This document shows, in pieces, positions 24,478 to 32,362 of a stretch of 35,461 bases of DNA. Both the position numbers and the translations under genes were made by a program. This DNA comes from an uncultured Lachnospiraceae bacterium (GTDB lineage: Bacteria > Bacillota > Clostridia > Lachnospirales > Lachnospiraceae): NCBI GenBank assembly GCA_900550285.1, contig URRW01000025.1, forward strand, positions 1 to 35,461. Reading direction: 5' to 3'. Below the pieces are notes generated by a model. It ran no database searches. It was not told where the DNA came from and saw nothing but the letters and a program-made list of their open reading frames with translations. The number at the start of each line of letters is the position of its first letter. Position 1 is the first letter of the stretch.

Positions 24478-25149
24478 TCATACCTCGATCCGTGTCGCCG
24501 CATTGGAAAGCTTGATCTTCGTTTCCAGCTCTGCCAAAAAATCCATCCGTCCTTCTGTCAGCTCAGCCGCCTTCTGCCTTGCGTCCAGCGGATCGAGCAG
24601 GCTCAGATTTTCTTCGGACGGCATCCACTTTTGCCCCTTCTCCGAAGACAGGCGCGACAGCTCCGGATTCTGGACCATGACGATATTGCGCGCGTTCTTT
24701 TTGCGCCGCAGCTCCCGCTGTCCTGCTGTCCCGCCCAGTCTGCGCAGCTCCTCCTGCCTGCCCTCATAACAGCCTGTCAGATGCTCCGCCAGACGCTCTT
24801 CAAACACCGTGTCTGCTCCGTGCGGGCCGCTTCCCCGCAGGCGGCTCCTGAGCGCCACCGCACAGGATACGCTCATCCGCCCTCTCGACGTCTCTATAAA
24901 GGTCTCTGCGTTGGACAGCGCCACCGCCATATTTAAACTGTCATACCGTGCGATCATATCCGTTATCTGCTGCAGCCCGGACTCTGCCCGTGCACAAAAC
25001 TCCCCTTTCGGGCGCTTCTTCCCCCATATCAGCTCTTCTCTGTCCGAGATCAGCGCAACCGGCTCAAGCTTCCCGATCTTGCCCATGATCTTCTTAATCA
25101 GCAAATCCCTCTCATCCAATGCCTCTACGATCGTCATTCTGCTTTTCAT
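24478..25149 (-). CDS. Unrecognised helical protein
   Basis: I do not recognise this protein of about 223 residues. It is soluble, without signal peptide or membrane segment, and looks mostly helical. It opens MTIVEALDERDLLIKKIMGKIGKLEP, has SLNMAVALSNAETFIETSRGRMSVSCAVALRSRL in the middle, and a basic segment RRLGGTAGQRELRRKKNARN. The early part faintly recalls DIP1984-like proteins, but the match is too weak to assign. The start is uncertain. At 25164 AAGGAGGA lies too close, while at 25149 GAGGG lies eight bases upstream; 25149 is used here. A good promoter at 25185-25213 supports expression as a single gene. Confidence 0.65.
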   Translation of the reverse strand: MKSRMTIVEALDERDLLIKKIMGKIGKLEPVALISDREELIWGKKRPKGEFCARAESGLQQITDMIARYDSLNMAVALSNAETFIETSRGRMSVSCAVALRSRLRGSGPHGADTVFEERLAEHLTGCYEGRQEELRRLGGTAGQRELRRKKNARNIVMVQNPELSRLSSEKGQKWMPSEENLSLLDPLDARQKAAELTEGRMDFLAELETKIKLSNAATRIEV

Positions 25150-25184
25150 CCGGTCTGCCCTCATTCCTCCTTGTTGATATTCCC

Positions 25185-25213
25185 ATCTTATTCCAAAAAG
25201 GAGCGGCTGTCAT
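25185..25213 (-). promoter_or_regulatory. Promoter of the unrecognised helical protein gene
   Basis: On the minus strand ATGACA (plus positions 25208-25213) and TAAGAT (25185-25190) are spaced by 17 bases. It is divergent from the GH2 gene's upstream promoter, with 15 bases between the two -35 boxes. Confidence 0.5.
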
Positions 25214-25228
25214 TCAGTTACAAACTGC

Positions 25229-25257
25229 TTGAAATATGCCCCAGAATCCCTTATAAT
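25229..25257 (+). promoter_or_regulatory. Distal promoter of the GH2 gene
   Basis: TTGAAA (25229-25234) and a perfect TATAAT (25252-25257) are spaced by 17 bases. Transcripts would start near 25264 and read through the second promoter and its palindrome into the GH2 gene. Confidence 0.6.
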
Positions 25258-25297
25258 ATTTTGTTTTTTCCACACTTCTGCCATCGGTCAAAACACC

Positions 25298-25326
25298 TTG
25301 TAAAGCGAAACGCTTTCCATTATACT
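25298..25326 (+). promoter_or_regulatory. Proximal promoter of the GH2 gene with internal operator-like palindrome
   Basis: TTGTAA (25298-25303) and TATACT (25321-25326) are spaced by 17 bases. Overlapping the -35 and spacer is AAAGCG-AAA-CGCTTT (25302-25316), a perfect inverted repeat whose central AAGCG/CGCTT halves resemble LacI-family or catabolite-response sites, although the usual sites have no three-base centre. Repression by a sugar-responsive regulator is inferred. Confidence 0.6.
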
Positions 25327-25415
25327 TATACTAAATCCGGTTTGTCCCGCAGGCAGTGTGCTGCCGGACAGACGATTCTTTTTGAAACCATTGATACCAA
25401 ACGGAGGAACACAGC

Positions 25416-27191
25416 ATGAAACCGCTTCAGACCAAATTCAGCGCAGACGTCAGCGAACACAGCGCGCTTTCCGAATATCCGCGCCCCTGCCTCGTGCGCA
25501 CCTCCTATCTGAATCTGAACGGACGCTGGGACTATGCTTTTACCGACTCCCCCGATATTCCGCAGCAGTTTGAAGGCACGATCCTCGTTCCTTTTTCTCC
25601 CGAATGCGCGCTTTCCGGCGTAAACAAACGGCTGGAGCCAAAGGGCTTTCTGTGGTACAGGCGCACCTTCTCCATCACGCGCCCCCAGCCCGGCAAGCGC
25701 ATCCTGCTGCATTTCGGCGCGGTCGATCAGATTGCCGACGTCTATATTAACGGCGCGCACGCCGCCAGCCACACCGGCGGGTATCTGCCCTTTTCTCTGG
25801 AAATGACGGGATTTTTACAAAGCGGCGACAACGAGCTGATCGTGCGCGTTCAGGATCTGACCGACATTTCCTGCCACGCCCGCGGCAAGCAGGCGCTTTC
25901 GCCCGGCGGCATGTTTTATACCGCCCAGAGCGGCATCTGGCAGACCGTGTGGGCGGAGATCGTGCCCGATAACTATATTGAACGGATTTTTTTCACGCCG
26001 GACTATGACAACAGCCGGATGGAGCTGCGCGTGCTGACAAAGGAGCCTGCTGCGGTGGACTGCATGATCGCCGGAAAAGGCGTGGACTCCTTTTGTATTT
26101 CCGGCATGTCCAACGAAACGATCGCCATTGACCTGCCTGACTTCCATCCGTGGAGCCCGGAGGATCCGTTCTGCTATCAGATCAGCATCCGCACGGACAC
26201 CGACCGGGTTTCCAGCTATTTTGCCATGCGCAAATGCGACGTGCAGACCGGCCCCGACGGGAAACGGCGTTTTTTCCTGAACAATAAGCCTTACTTTCAG
26301 GCGGGCGTGCTCGATCAGGGCTACTGGCCCGAAAGCCTTTACACCGCGCCCACGGACGAGGCGCTCCTTTCCGATATTCTGCGCATGAAAAAGCTGGGCT
26401 TCAACATGCTGCGCAAGCACGCCAAGATCGAGCCGGAGCGCTTCTATTATCACTGCGACCAGCTCGGTATCCTCGTCTGGCAGGACATGGTAAACGGCGG
26501 CTCTCCTTACAAGAGCTGGTTTGTGACCTATCTTGCCACGCTGATGAACTGGCGGCATCTTCCTTTTTCCGACGGGGAAAAGCATTTTTCCCTGCTCTCC
26601 CGCAGCCAGCCGGAGGGACGGGCGGAATTTTTGCGGGAAATGGAGGAAACCGTGACATTTTTGTACAATCATCCAAGCATCGTGACCTGGGTTCCCTTCA
26701 ACGAAGGCTGGGGGCAGTTTCATGCCGCGGATGCTGCCGCCCGCTTAAAGCAGCTCGATCCCACCCGCCTTGTGGATCACGCAAGCGGCTGGTTTGACCA
26801 GAAGGCGGGCGACATTGTAAGCCTCCACTATTATTTTTTCACGCTGAACTTCAAGGCGGAGGCTGCGCGCGCCCTCGCGCTTACCGAATACGGCGGCTAT
26901 TCCTTTTCCATGCCGGAGCATTCTGCCTCTGAAACCGTTTACGGCTACCGAAAATTTACCTCCGCCGCAGAGCTGACCGCCGCTTATGAAAAGCTCATGG
27001 AACGCACCGTCCTTCCCGCTGTCCAGAAAGGCGTCGGAGCCTCCGTTTATACGCAGCTTTCGGATATTGAAGAAGAAACCAACGGAATTTATACCTATGA
27101 CCGCGCCGTCTGCAAGCTTGATCCGGACACAGTGCGGAAATGGAACCAGAAATTAAAAGAAGCCGGATTTTCCGAAAATCCGACAGAATAA
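25416..27191 (+). CDS. Glycoside hydrolase family 2 protein
   Basis: This 591-residue cytoplasmic enzyme has the GH2 order: a jelly-roll sugar-binding domain (residues 30-185, with WYRRTF, HFGAVDQIADVYINGAHAASHTGGYLPF and QSGIWQTVW), an immunoglobulin-like domain, and a TIM barrel from about 290. The acid/base is probably E430 in WVPFNEGWGQF and the nucleophile E491 in LALTEYGGYS. The family includes beta-galactosidases, beta-glucuronidases and mannosidases; specificity is not readable here. No signal peptide is visible, so the substrate should be an imported oligosaccharide. GGAGG lies eight bases before the ATG. The RNA methyltransferase gene follows after eight bases. Confidence 0.92.
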   Translation: MKPLQTKFSADVSEHSALSEYPRPCLVRTSYLNLNGRWDYAFTDSPDIPQQFEGTILVPFSPECALSGVNKRLEPKGFLWYRRTFSITRPQPGKRILLHFGAVDQIADVYINGAHAASHTGGYLPFSLEMTGFLQSGDNELIVRVQDLTDISCHARGKQALSPGGMFYTAQSGIWQTVWAEIVPDNYIERIFFTPDYDNSRMELRVLTKEPAAVDCMIAGKGVDSFCISGMSNETIAIDLPDFHPWSPEDPFCYQISIRTDTDRVSSYFAMRKCDVQTGPDGKRRFFLNNKPYFQAGVLDQGYWPESLYTAPTDEALLSDILRMKKLGFNMLRKHAKIEPERFYYHCDQLGILVWQDMVNGGSPYKSWFVTYLATLMNWRHLPFSDGEKHFSLLSRSQPEGRAEFLREMEETVTFLYNHPSIVTWVPFNEGWGQFHAADAAARLKQLDPTRLVDHASGWFDQKAGDIVSLHYYFFTLNFKAEAARALALTEYGGYSFSMPEHSASETVYGYRKFTSAAELTAAYEKLMERTVLPAVQKGVGASVYTQLSDIEEETNGIYTYDRAVCKLDPDTVRKWNQKLKEAGFSENPTE

Positions 27192-27199
27192 GGAATATT

Positions 27200-28030
27200 A
27201 TGGCAAATATTATTACAATTACCGATTTTCAGGACGAAGCGCTGGACGTCTATGCCCGCCTTACCGAAAACCAGCTTTTAAACCGGGACGACCCGTCGAA
27301 GGGCATTTTCATTGCGGAAAGCCCGAAGGTCATCGAACGCGCCCTCGACGCAGGCTGCGTGCCGCTCTCTTTTCTCGTGGAGGATAAGCACGTGGAAACG
27401 CAGGCAAAGGAGCTTCTTTTTCGCTGTCCCGACGTCCCGGTATACACCGCGCCCTTTGAGGTGCTGACCCAGCTGACCGGCTTTGCGCTCACCCGCGGGA
27501 TGCTCTGCGCCATGCGCCGCCCGGCGCTTCCCTCTCCTGCAGAGCTGTGCCGTGCATCCAGCCGCATCGCCGTCCTTGAAAATGTCATGAATCCCACAAA
27601 TGTCGGCGCGATCTTCCGCTCCGCCGCTGCCCTGCACATGGACGCCATTCTTTTGACGCCCGGCTGCAGCAATCCGCTCTACCGCCGCGCTGTCCGCGTC
27701 AGCATGGGAACCGTATTCCAGATCCCGTGGACATTTTTTGACGGCGCTTCCCTCTGGCAGGATACCGGGATGCAGACGCTGCGCGAGCACGGCTTTGTCA
27801 CCGTCGCAATGGCGCTTAGGGATGATTCCGTTTCCATCGACGATCCGCGCCTTTCCTCCGCCCAAAAGCTGGCGGTCATTTTAGGCTCTGAGGGCGACGG
27901 GCTGGCTTCCGAAACGATCGCAGACTGCGATTACACGGTAAAAATCCCGATGGCGCACGGCGTGGACTCCTTAAACGTCGCGGCAGCCAGCGCCGTCGCC
28001 TTCTGGGAGCTGGGCAAAAGACCGCATTAA
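27200..28030 (+). CDS. SpoU/TrmH-family RNA 2'-O-methyltransferase
   Basis: This 276-residue protein has an N-terminal substrate-binding domain and a C-terminal SPOUT domain. The SPOUT motifs are clear: NVMNPTNVGAIFRSAAAL (motif 1), ILGSEGDGL (motif 2) and IPMAHGVDSLNVAAASAVAFWE (motif 3). It should methylate ribose in rRNA or tRNA using S-adenosylmethionine; the target base is unknown. The start at 27200 has AAGGA upstream, and an earlier in-frame ATG lies inside the GH2 gene. It is probably co-transcribed with GH2 by proximity rather than by function. Confidence 0.92.
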   Translation: MANIITITDFQDEALDVYARLTENQLLNRDDPSKGIFIAESPKVIERALDAGCVPLSFLVEDKHVETQAKELLFRCPDVPVYTAPFEVLTQLTGFALTRGMLCAMRRPALPSPAELCRASSRIAVLENVMNPTNVGAIFRSAAALHMDAILLTPGCSNPLYRRAVRVSMGTVFQIPWTFFDGASLWQDTGMQTLREHGFVTVAMALRDDSVSIDDPRLSSAQKLAVILGSEGDGLASETIADCDYTVKIPMAHGVDSLNVAAASAVAFWELGKRPH

Positions 28031-28037
28031 AAAATGC

Positions 28038-28068
28038 GTGCTCCAAGGCTCACATCCGCGCCGAGCAC
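28038..28068 (-). terminator. Terminator of the methionine aminopeptidase transcript
   Basis: GTGCTC (28038-28043) pairs with GAGCAC (28063-28068), with an inner GGC/GCC stem. On the minus strand the hairpin is followed by GCATTTTTT, a good U-tract. It lies between convergent genes. Confidence 0.6.
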
Positions 28069-28083
28069 CTTTGCCGCCGCAGA

Positions 28084-28959
28084 TTACCATACGAGCACTT
28101 CGCAGCCGTCCTCCGTAACCAGTACCGTCGTTTCCCACTGGGCGGAGGGCTTTCCGTCTTCCGTATAAACCGTCCAGCCGTTGTCGTCATCAATATAAAT
28201 TTCTTCCGTCCCGGCGTTGACCATCGGCTCGATCGTAAATACCATGCCCGGAACCATCAGCATTTCCGTCCCCTTCGGCGCCACATAGCTCACAAAGGGA
28301 TCTTCGTGAAATTCCAGCCCTACGCCGTGCCCGCCGATGTCCACGACGATGCTGCAGCCGTTTTCCTTTGCATGGCTGTTTACCGCATCCGCCATGTCCC
28401 CCAGAAATGTCCACGGCTTTACCGCCCGGATGCCTTCCTCCATACACTCCTTTGCCACGCGGACGATTTTTTCACGCTCCGGCGTCGTCTCCCCGATCAC
28501 AAACATTCTCGACGAATCCGAAAAATATCCGTTATAGATCGTGGAAACGTCCACGTTGATGATGTCGCCCTCCTGCAGAATGACATTTTCATCCGGAATG
28601 CCATGGCACACCTCGTCGTTGACCGACGTGCAGACGCTTTTCGGGAAGCCGTCATAGCCAAGGGGTGCGGGGATTCCGCCCAGCTCCCTCGTTTTTTCAT
28701 CCACCATCCGGTTGATCTCTTCGGTGCTGATGCCTGCGCGGATATTCTGCGCCACATAATCCAGCACCGCCACGTTTACCTTGCCGCTCTCCCGGATGCC
28801 CTCGATCTGCTCCGGCGTCTTGATCATGCCCTGATCCGGCACCATGTGACCTTCCAGCGCAAAGCTGCGGATCTTTTCGTCGAAGCGCATATGGCACTGC
28901 TTGTATTTTTTGCCGCTCCCGCACCAGCAGGGATCGTTTCTTTCCAGTTTTTTATTCAT
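28084..28959 (-). CDS. map: Type I methionine aminopeptidase with N-terminal SEC-C zinc motif
   Basis: This 291-residue protein starts with a SEC-C motif (C11, C13, C22, H23 in NDPCWCGSGKKYKQCH), as in many clostridial MAPs, followed by the pita-bread catalytic domain. Metal ligands are visible: the aspartates in VDVSTIYNGYFSD, H in GGHGVGLEFHEDP, E in TIEPM and E in QWETTVLVTEDG. It removes initiator methionine from nascent proteins at the ribosome. Its ATG overlaps the ABC-F stop by eight bases, with GGAGG upstream, so the two are translationally coupled. Confidence 0.96.
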   Translation of the reverse strand: MNKKLERNDPCWCGSGKKYKQCHMRFDEKIRSFALEGHMVPDQGMIKTPEQIEGIRESGKVNVAVLDYVAQNIRAGISTEEINRMVDEKTRELGGIPAPLGYDGFPKSVCTSVNDEVCHGIPDENVILQEGDIINVDVSTIYNGYFSDSSRMFVIGETTPEREKIVRVAKECMEEGIRAVKPWTFLGDMADAVNSHAKENGCSIVVDIGGHGVGLEFHEDPFVSYVAPKGTEMLMVPGMVFTIEPMVNAGTEEIYIDDDNGWTVYTEDGKPSAQWETTVLVTEDGCEVLVW

Positions 28960-30832
28960 TTGGGTTTTCCTCCAGTTCTCCGGCTTCGATTCTGGCTGCC
29001 TTATCTTCCAGATACATCCACCGATCCATTTTTTCTCCTAAAACCGTTTCCAGCTCTTCCTTCTCTGCCATAAGCTGATTCAGCTTTACAAAATCACGGG
29101 CGGATGCTTCTATTTCTTTTTCCAATGCGCTGATTTTTTCTTCCAGCTCTGCAATATCCGACTCGATCGTCTCATAATCCTTTTGTTCTTTATAGGTAAA
29201 TTTCAGCTTCTGGGGGCCGCGGGTTTTCTGCCCTTTTTCCTTTGCAAAGGTCTCCTTTTTCAAAGCAGCTTCGCCCGTCCCTGCTTCTGATCCAGCTTCC
29301 GCCGCTTTCTTTTTTGCATAATCCGTATAGCCGCCCTCATACTGGCGCAGTTTCCCATTTTCTTCAAAAGCAAAGATCCGCTTCATGGTGCGATCCAGAA
29401 AATAGCGGTCATGCGAGATGGCAACCACAATCCCTTCATAGCGATCCAGATAATCCTCCAAAATCGTCAGCGTGGCAATATCCAGATTGTTGGTCGGTTC
29501 GTCAAGCAGAATGCAGTTGGGAGAGCCTGCGAGCACCCGAAGCAGATTCAGCCGCTTCTTCTCCCCTCCGGACAGCTTCCCGATCGGGCTGTACTGCTGC
29601 TCCGGCGTAAATAAAAATTTCTCCAGCATTGCGGAAGCGGATACAAGACCGTCCGCCGTCTGGATATATTCCGCAACATCCTTCACATAATCGATCACTC
29701 TTTGGTTCGGATCCATATAAGAAAGGTCTGTCTCATTTTCCGCCCCTCCGTTATCCGTTTTTTCAGAAGCGATCTCCTGCGCGTAATATCCCATTTTTAC
29801 GGTCTGCCCGATTGTAATAGTGCCGGAATCCTGCGGAATCACCCCTGCAATCATCTTGATCAGCGTAGATTTTCCGCAGCCGTTCGGGCCGATGATCCCT
29901 ACCCTGTCCCCCTTCAGGAAAATATAGTTAAAATCATCGATCAGCTTCCTGTCCCCATAGCTTTTGCAGATATGTTCCAGCTCTACTGTCGTCCTTCCCA
30001 GCCTAGAGGAAATCGAACTTAATTCCAGCCTGGAATCCTGCACGGGTGCTTCCCTGTCCCGCAGCTCTTCATATCTCTGGATGTGCGCCTTTTGTTTTGT
30101 CGAACGCGCCCGCGCCCCTCTCTGCATCCATTCCAGCTCCACGCGCAGGATCGACTGGCGTTTCCGCTCGCTCGCTGCCTCCATCTCCTCCCGCTGTGCC
30201 TTCAATTCCAGAAATCCGGAATAATTGGTCTGATAGCTGTAAACAGAGCCTTTATCAATTTCCACGATCCGGTTGCATACGCTGTCCAGAAAATAACGGT
30301 CATGGGTTACCATGATCAGGGAACCTTTCCATTTTTTCAGATACTCCTCCAGCCAGTCCGCCATTTCGTTGTCCAGATGGTTGGTCGGCTCATCCAAAAG
30401 CAAAATATCCGCCGGGGAGAGCAGTACCGAAATGAGCGCCAGCCGTTTCCGCTGTCCGCCGGAAAGCTGTCCTGCCGGCTCGGAAAAATCCTGAATTCCC
30501 AGCTTGGTCATCATCGTCTTTGCATCGCTTTCAATGCTCCACCGGTTCTCGTCCGTCACATTGCCCTCAAGCACGCAGTCCAGGCTGGACATCTTCGGAT
30601 CAAACTCCGGGTGCTGGGGCAGATACCGGATCACCACATGATTGGCTGTCGTGATCGTCCCTTCGTCCGGCTCCTCCATCCCTGCCAGCATTTTCAAAAG
30701 CGTTGTCTTTCCGGTTCCGTTGATCCCGATAACGCCGACCTTTTCCCCTTCCTGCAAAAAGAACGACGCGTTATCGAAGATCTTCCTCTCCGCAAATACC
30801 TTTGTTATTTTTTCTATATTCAATAAATTCAT
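28952..30832 (-). CDS. ABC-F family ATPase (Uup-like)
   Basis: This 626-residue cytoplasmic protein has two ABC ATPase domains in tandem and no membrane segment. Walker A motifs are GINGTGKTT (36-44) and GPNGCGKST, each with an LSGG signature (LSGGQRKRL and LSGGEKKRL) and a DEPTN motif (DEPTNHLD and DEPTNNLD). The C-terminal coiled-coil (FTYKEQKDYETIESDIAELEEKISALEKEI) is typical of the Uup branch. Such proteins act on ribosomes or affect genome stability; here a housekeeping role is more likely than antibiotic resistance. GGGAG precedes the start. It is upstream of and overlaps map. Confidence 0.93.
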   Translation of the reverse strand: MNLLNIEKITKVFAERKIFDNASFFLQEGEKVGVIGINGTGKTTLLKMLAGMEEPDEGTITTANHVVIRYLPQHPEFDPKMSSLDCVLEGNVTDENRWSIESDAKTMMTKLGIQDFSEPAGQLSGGQRKRLALISVLLSPADILLLDEPTNHLDNEMADWLEEYLKKWKGSLIMVTHDRYFLDSVCNRIVEIDKGSVYSYQTNYSGFLELKAQREEMEAASERKRQSILRVELEWMQRGARARSTKQKAHIQRYEELRDREAPVQDSRLELSSISSRLGRTTVELEHICKSYGDRKLIDDFNYIFLKGDRVGIIGPNGCGKSTLIKMIAGVIPQDSGTITIGQTVKMGYYAQEIASEKTDNGGAENETDLSYMDPNQRVIDYVKDVAEYIQTADGLVSASAMLEKFLFTPEQQYSPIGKLSGGEKKRLNLLRVLAGSPNCILLDEPTNNLDIATLTILEDYLDRYEGIVVAISHDRYFLDRTMKRIFAFEENGKLRQYEGGYTDYAKKKAAEAGSEAGTGEAALKKETFAKEKGQKTRGPQKLKFTYKEQKDYETIESDIAELEEKISALEKEIEASARDFVKLNQLMAEKEELETVLGEKMDRWMYLEDKAARIEAGELEENPNE

Positions 30833-30851
30833 CCATAAACTCCCAAAATCA

Positions 30852-31208
30852 TTACCGTTTTTTCTTCTTTGCCTTCGGCGCCTTATACCTTATGATCACT
30901 GCAATTCCGCAGATGATAAGCCCTGCTGCCACGATCAGCAGAAACAGATCCGCCTGCCGCATCGCCTCCGTCGTGTCCGGATCGCAAAACGGAACCGAGC
31001 CGATCACAATTCCCGTCGCAATGACAAGCCACGACCAGAGGATCGTCTTTTTGCGTTTTCCCTCTTTTGTCAAGTTCCCGTCAAAGCTGTACTGCGGGGA
31101 ATACTTGCTGTTTAAGAACATTTCCAGAAAGAAAGCTTTGACTGCGCTTGCCCATGTGGAATTTTCCCGTTCCGTTTTTGTGGGTTTTCGTTTCAGCTTA
31201 TTGCTCAT
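30852..31208 (-). CDS. Small membrane protein of unknown function
   Basis: I do not recognise this 118-residue protein. It has a basic N terminus (MSNKLKRKPTKTERE), two hydrophobic segments (about 58-73 and 88-106) and a very basic tail (KAPKAKKKKR), so both ends should be cytoplasmic. AGGAG lies nine bases upstream of the ATG. It starts the map/ABC-F gene cluster with a 19-base gap before the ABC-F gene. Its own promoter is not clear; a weak TATAGG is seen ahead of it. Confidence 0.75.
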   Translation of the reverse strand: MSNKLKRKPTKTERENSTWASAVKAFFLEMFLNSKYSPQYSFDGNLTKEGKRKKTILWSWLVIATGIVIGSVPFCDPDTTEAMRQADLFLLIVAAGLIICGIAVIIRYKAPKAKKKKR

Positions 31209-31260
31209 AGAAAAAGGCTCCTGCTCATCCTATAGTTTTCTTCTGATCTGCACGATACCA

Positions 31261-31301
31261 AAAGACCACGGGTGCGATTTTGCTTTGCGCCCGCGGTCTT
31301 T
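31261..31301 (-). terminator. Terminator of the AraC-family gene
   Basis: AAAGACC-A-CGGGTGCG on one side pairs with CGCCCGCGGTCTTT on the other (one mismatch), with an A/T-rich loop. On the minus strand the hairpin is followed by T-rich sequence. It lies 36 bases after the AraC stop. On the plus strand a TATTAT tract follows, so it may act in both directions. Confidence 0.65.
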
Positions 31302-31337
31302 ATTATAGCATCTTTTCAGGGAGGTGTCATTTTATTT

Positions 31338-32183
31338 CTATTTTACTCCCCTGCTTTTCCCCGGCGAAATCCCCGTCTCCTTTTTAAACACGTTGGAAAA
31401 ATGGCTCTGGCTTTGAAAGCCCAGCTCCAACGCAGTTTCCGTCACGGATCTGCCCTGCCCCAGCAGCTTTACCGCCGTATTGATCTTTAATTTCATCAGG
31501 TATCTGTGCACGCTGAGCCCGGAATAGCTGCGGAACACGTTCTGCAGGCCGGTGCAGCTCGTATGGCACGCCCGGGCGATCTCTTCGATTCCCGGCATTT
31601 CCCCGCTTTTCTCCGTCATGTAGCTGACCGCATCCCGAAAAACCAGCGCGCTGCGGGAATCCGTCTCCGGCTCCAACCGCTTCTGCCCGTGCAGCGACAA
31701 AAAAAGCAGCTCTATATAGCATACGATTTGCTGAAGCTCCATCGGCGCCGCCTCCAGCCGCTTCATCTTTTTTTCATACGCCCTGCTGTCGTCCGGCAAA
31801 AAAAGCCCTCTGCTTTCTGCCGCTTTTATTACCGGCGCAAAAAGCCCCGCCTGTTCGCCGGAAAGGGAAAAGGCTCCGCCTTTTAACTCCTCCAAAAGCG
31901 CCCCCGCCCCGTCAAAGGAAAAGGTCAGCACATCTGCCCCCTCCTCCGCTTTTACGGCAAACCGGTGCAGCTCCTGCGGCTGATGGAAAATCAGATCCCC
32001 CTTTCCCAAAAGATATACCCTCTCATTCCCGATCACGCTTACCTCTCCCCGACGCACATAAAAGCATTCCCAGAAGTCGTGCGTCTCCCCGCGGAAGGAA
32101 TAATCCTGCGGATAATGGGCGCAAAATAACGTGTAAAAATTGAAAATCTGTATGCTTTGCCTTACCCGATACGGCTGATACAT
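31338..32183 (-). CDS. AraC-family transcriptional regulator
   Basis: This protein of about 281 residues has an N-terminal cupin-like sensing part (HDFWECFYVRRGEVSVIGNERVYLLGKGDLIFHQPQELHRF) and a C-terminal pair of helix-turn-helices. The latter has IEEIARACHTSCTGLQNVFRSYSGLSVHRYLMKLKINTAVKLL, then SVTETALELGFQSQSHFSNVFKKETGISPGKSR. The start at 32183 (MYQPYRV) is chosen because GGAG lies six bases before it. ATG at 32195 is an alternative, and upstream in-frame codons lie in A/T-rich promoter DNA. It is divergent to the GH109-like gene, which it probably controls. The cupin pattern fits sugar-responsive regulators. Confidence 0.9.
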   Translation of the reverse strand: MYQPYRVRQSIQIFNFYTLFCAHYPQDYSFRGETHDFWECFYVRRGEVSVIGNERVYLLGKGDLIFHQPQELHRFAVKAEEGADVLTFSFDGAGALLEELKGGAFSLSGEQAGLFAPVIKAAESRGLFLPDDSRAYEKKMKRLEAAPMELQQIVCYIELLFLSLHGQKRLEPETDSRSALVFRDAVSYMTEKSGEMPGIEEIARACHTSCTGLQNVFRSYSGLSVHRYLMKLKINTAVKLLGQGRSVTETALELGFQSQSHFSNVFKKETGISPGKSRGVK

Positions 32184-32300
32184 CCCATTCTCCATTCCGG
32201 GGCGCCCGCCGCCCCTGCTTTTTGTTGTTTTTTGCATAAATCTTTTTAAAATCTGCGCTGTTATATTTAAATATACATTTTCTTCCGCCATTTTGCCAGA

Positions 32301-32306
32301 TATAAT
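32301..32306 (+). promoter_or_regulatory. -10 box of the GH109-like gene promoter
   Basis: TATAAT at 32301-32306 lies 57 bases before the start codon. The -35 position shows only TTTTCT, which fits a promoter that needs an activator such as the divergent AraC protein. The 180-base spacer between the two genes is A/T rich and holds no other recognised site. Confidence 0.4.
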
Positions 32307-32362
32307 TATCGTAAAAGAAGGTATCAAACAGCACTGCAAACAGAAGGGAAGGGTTTTATCTT

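Noticed and set aside
9436..25209. A 16-base identical word (CAAAAAGGAGCGGCTG) at 9436-9451 and 25194-25209.
   Set aside because: In 35 kb a shared 16-mer is not strongly unexpected. The first copy is one arm of a terminator and the second lies in a promoter spacer, with no similarity beyond the word, so it is probably chance.
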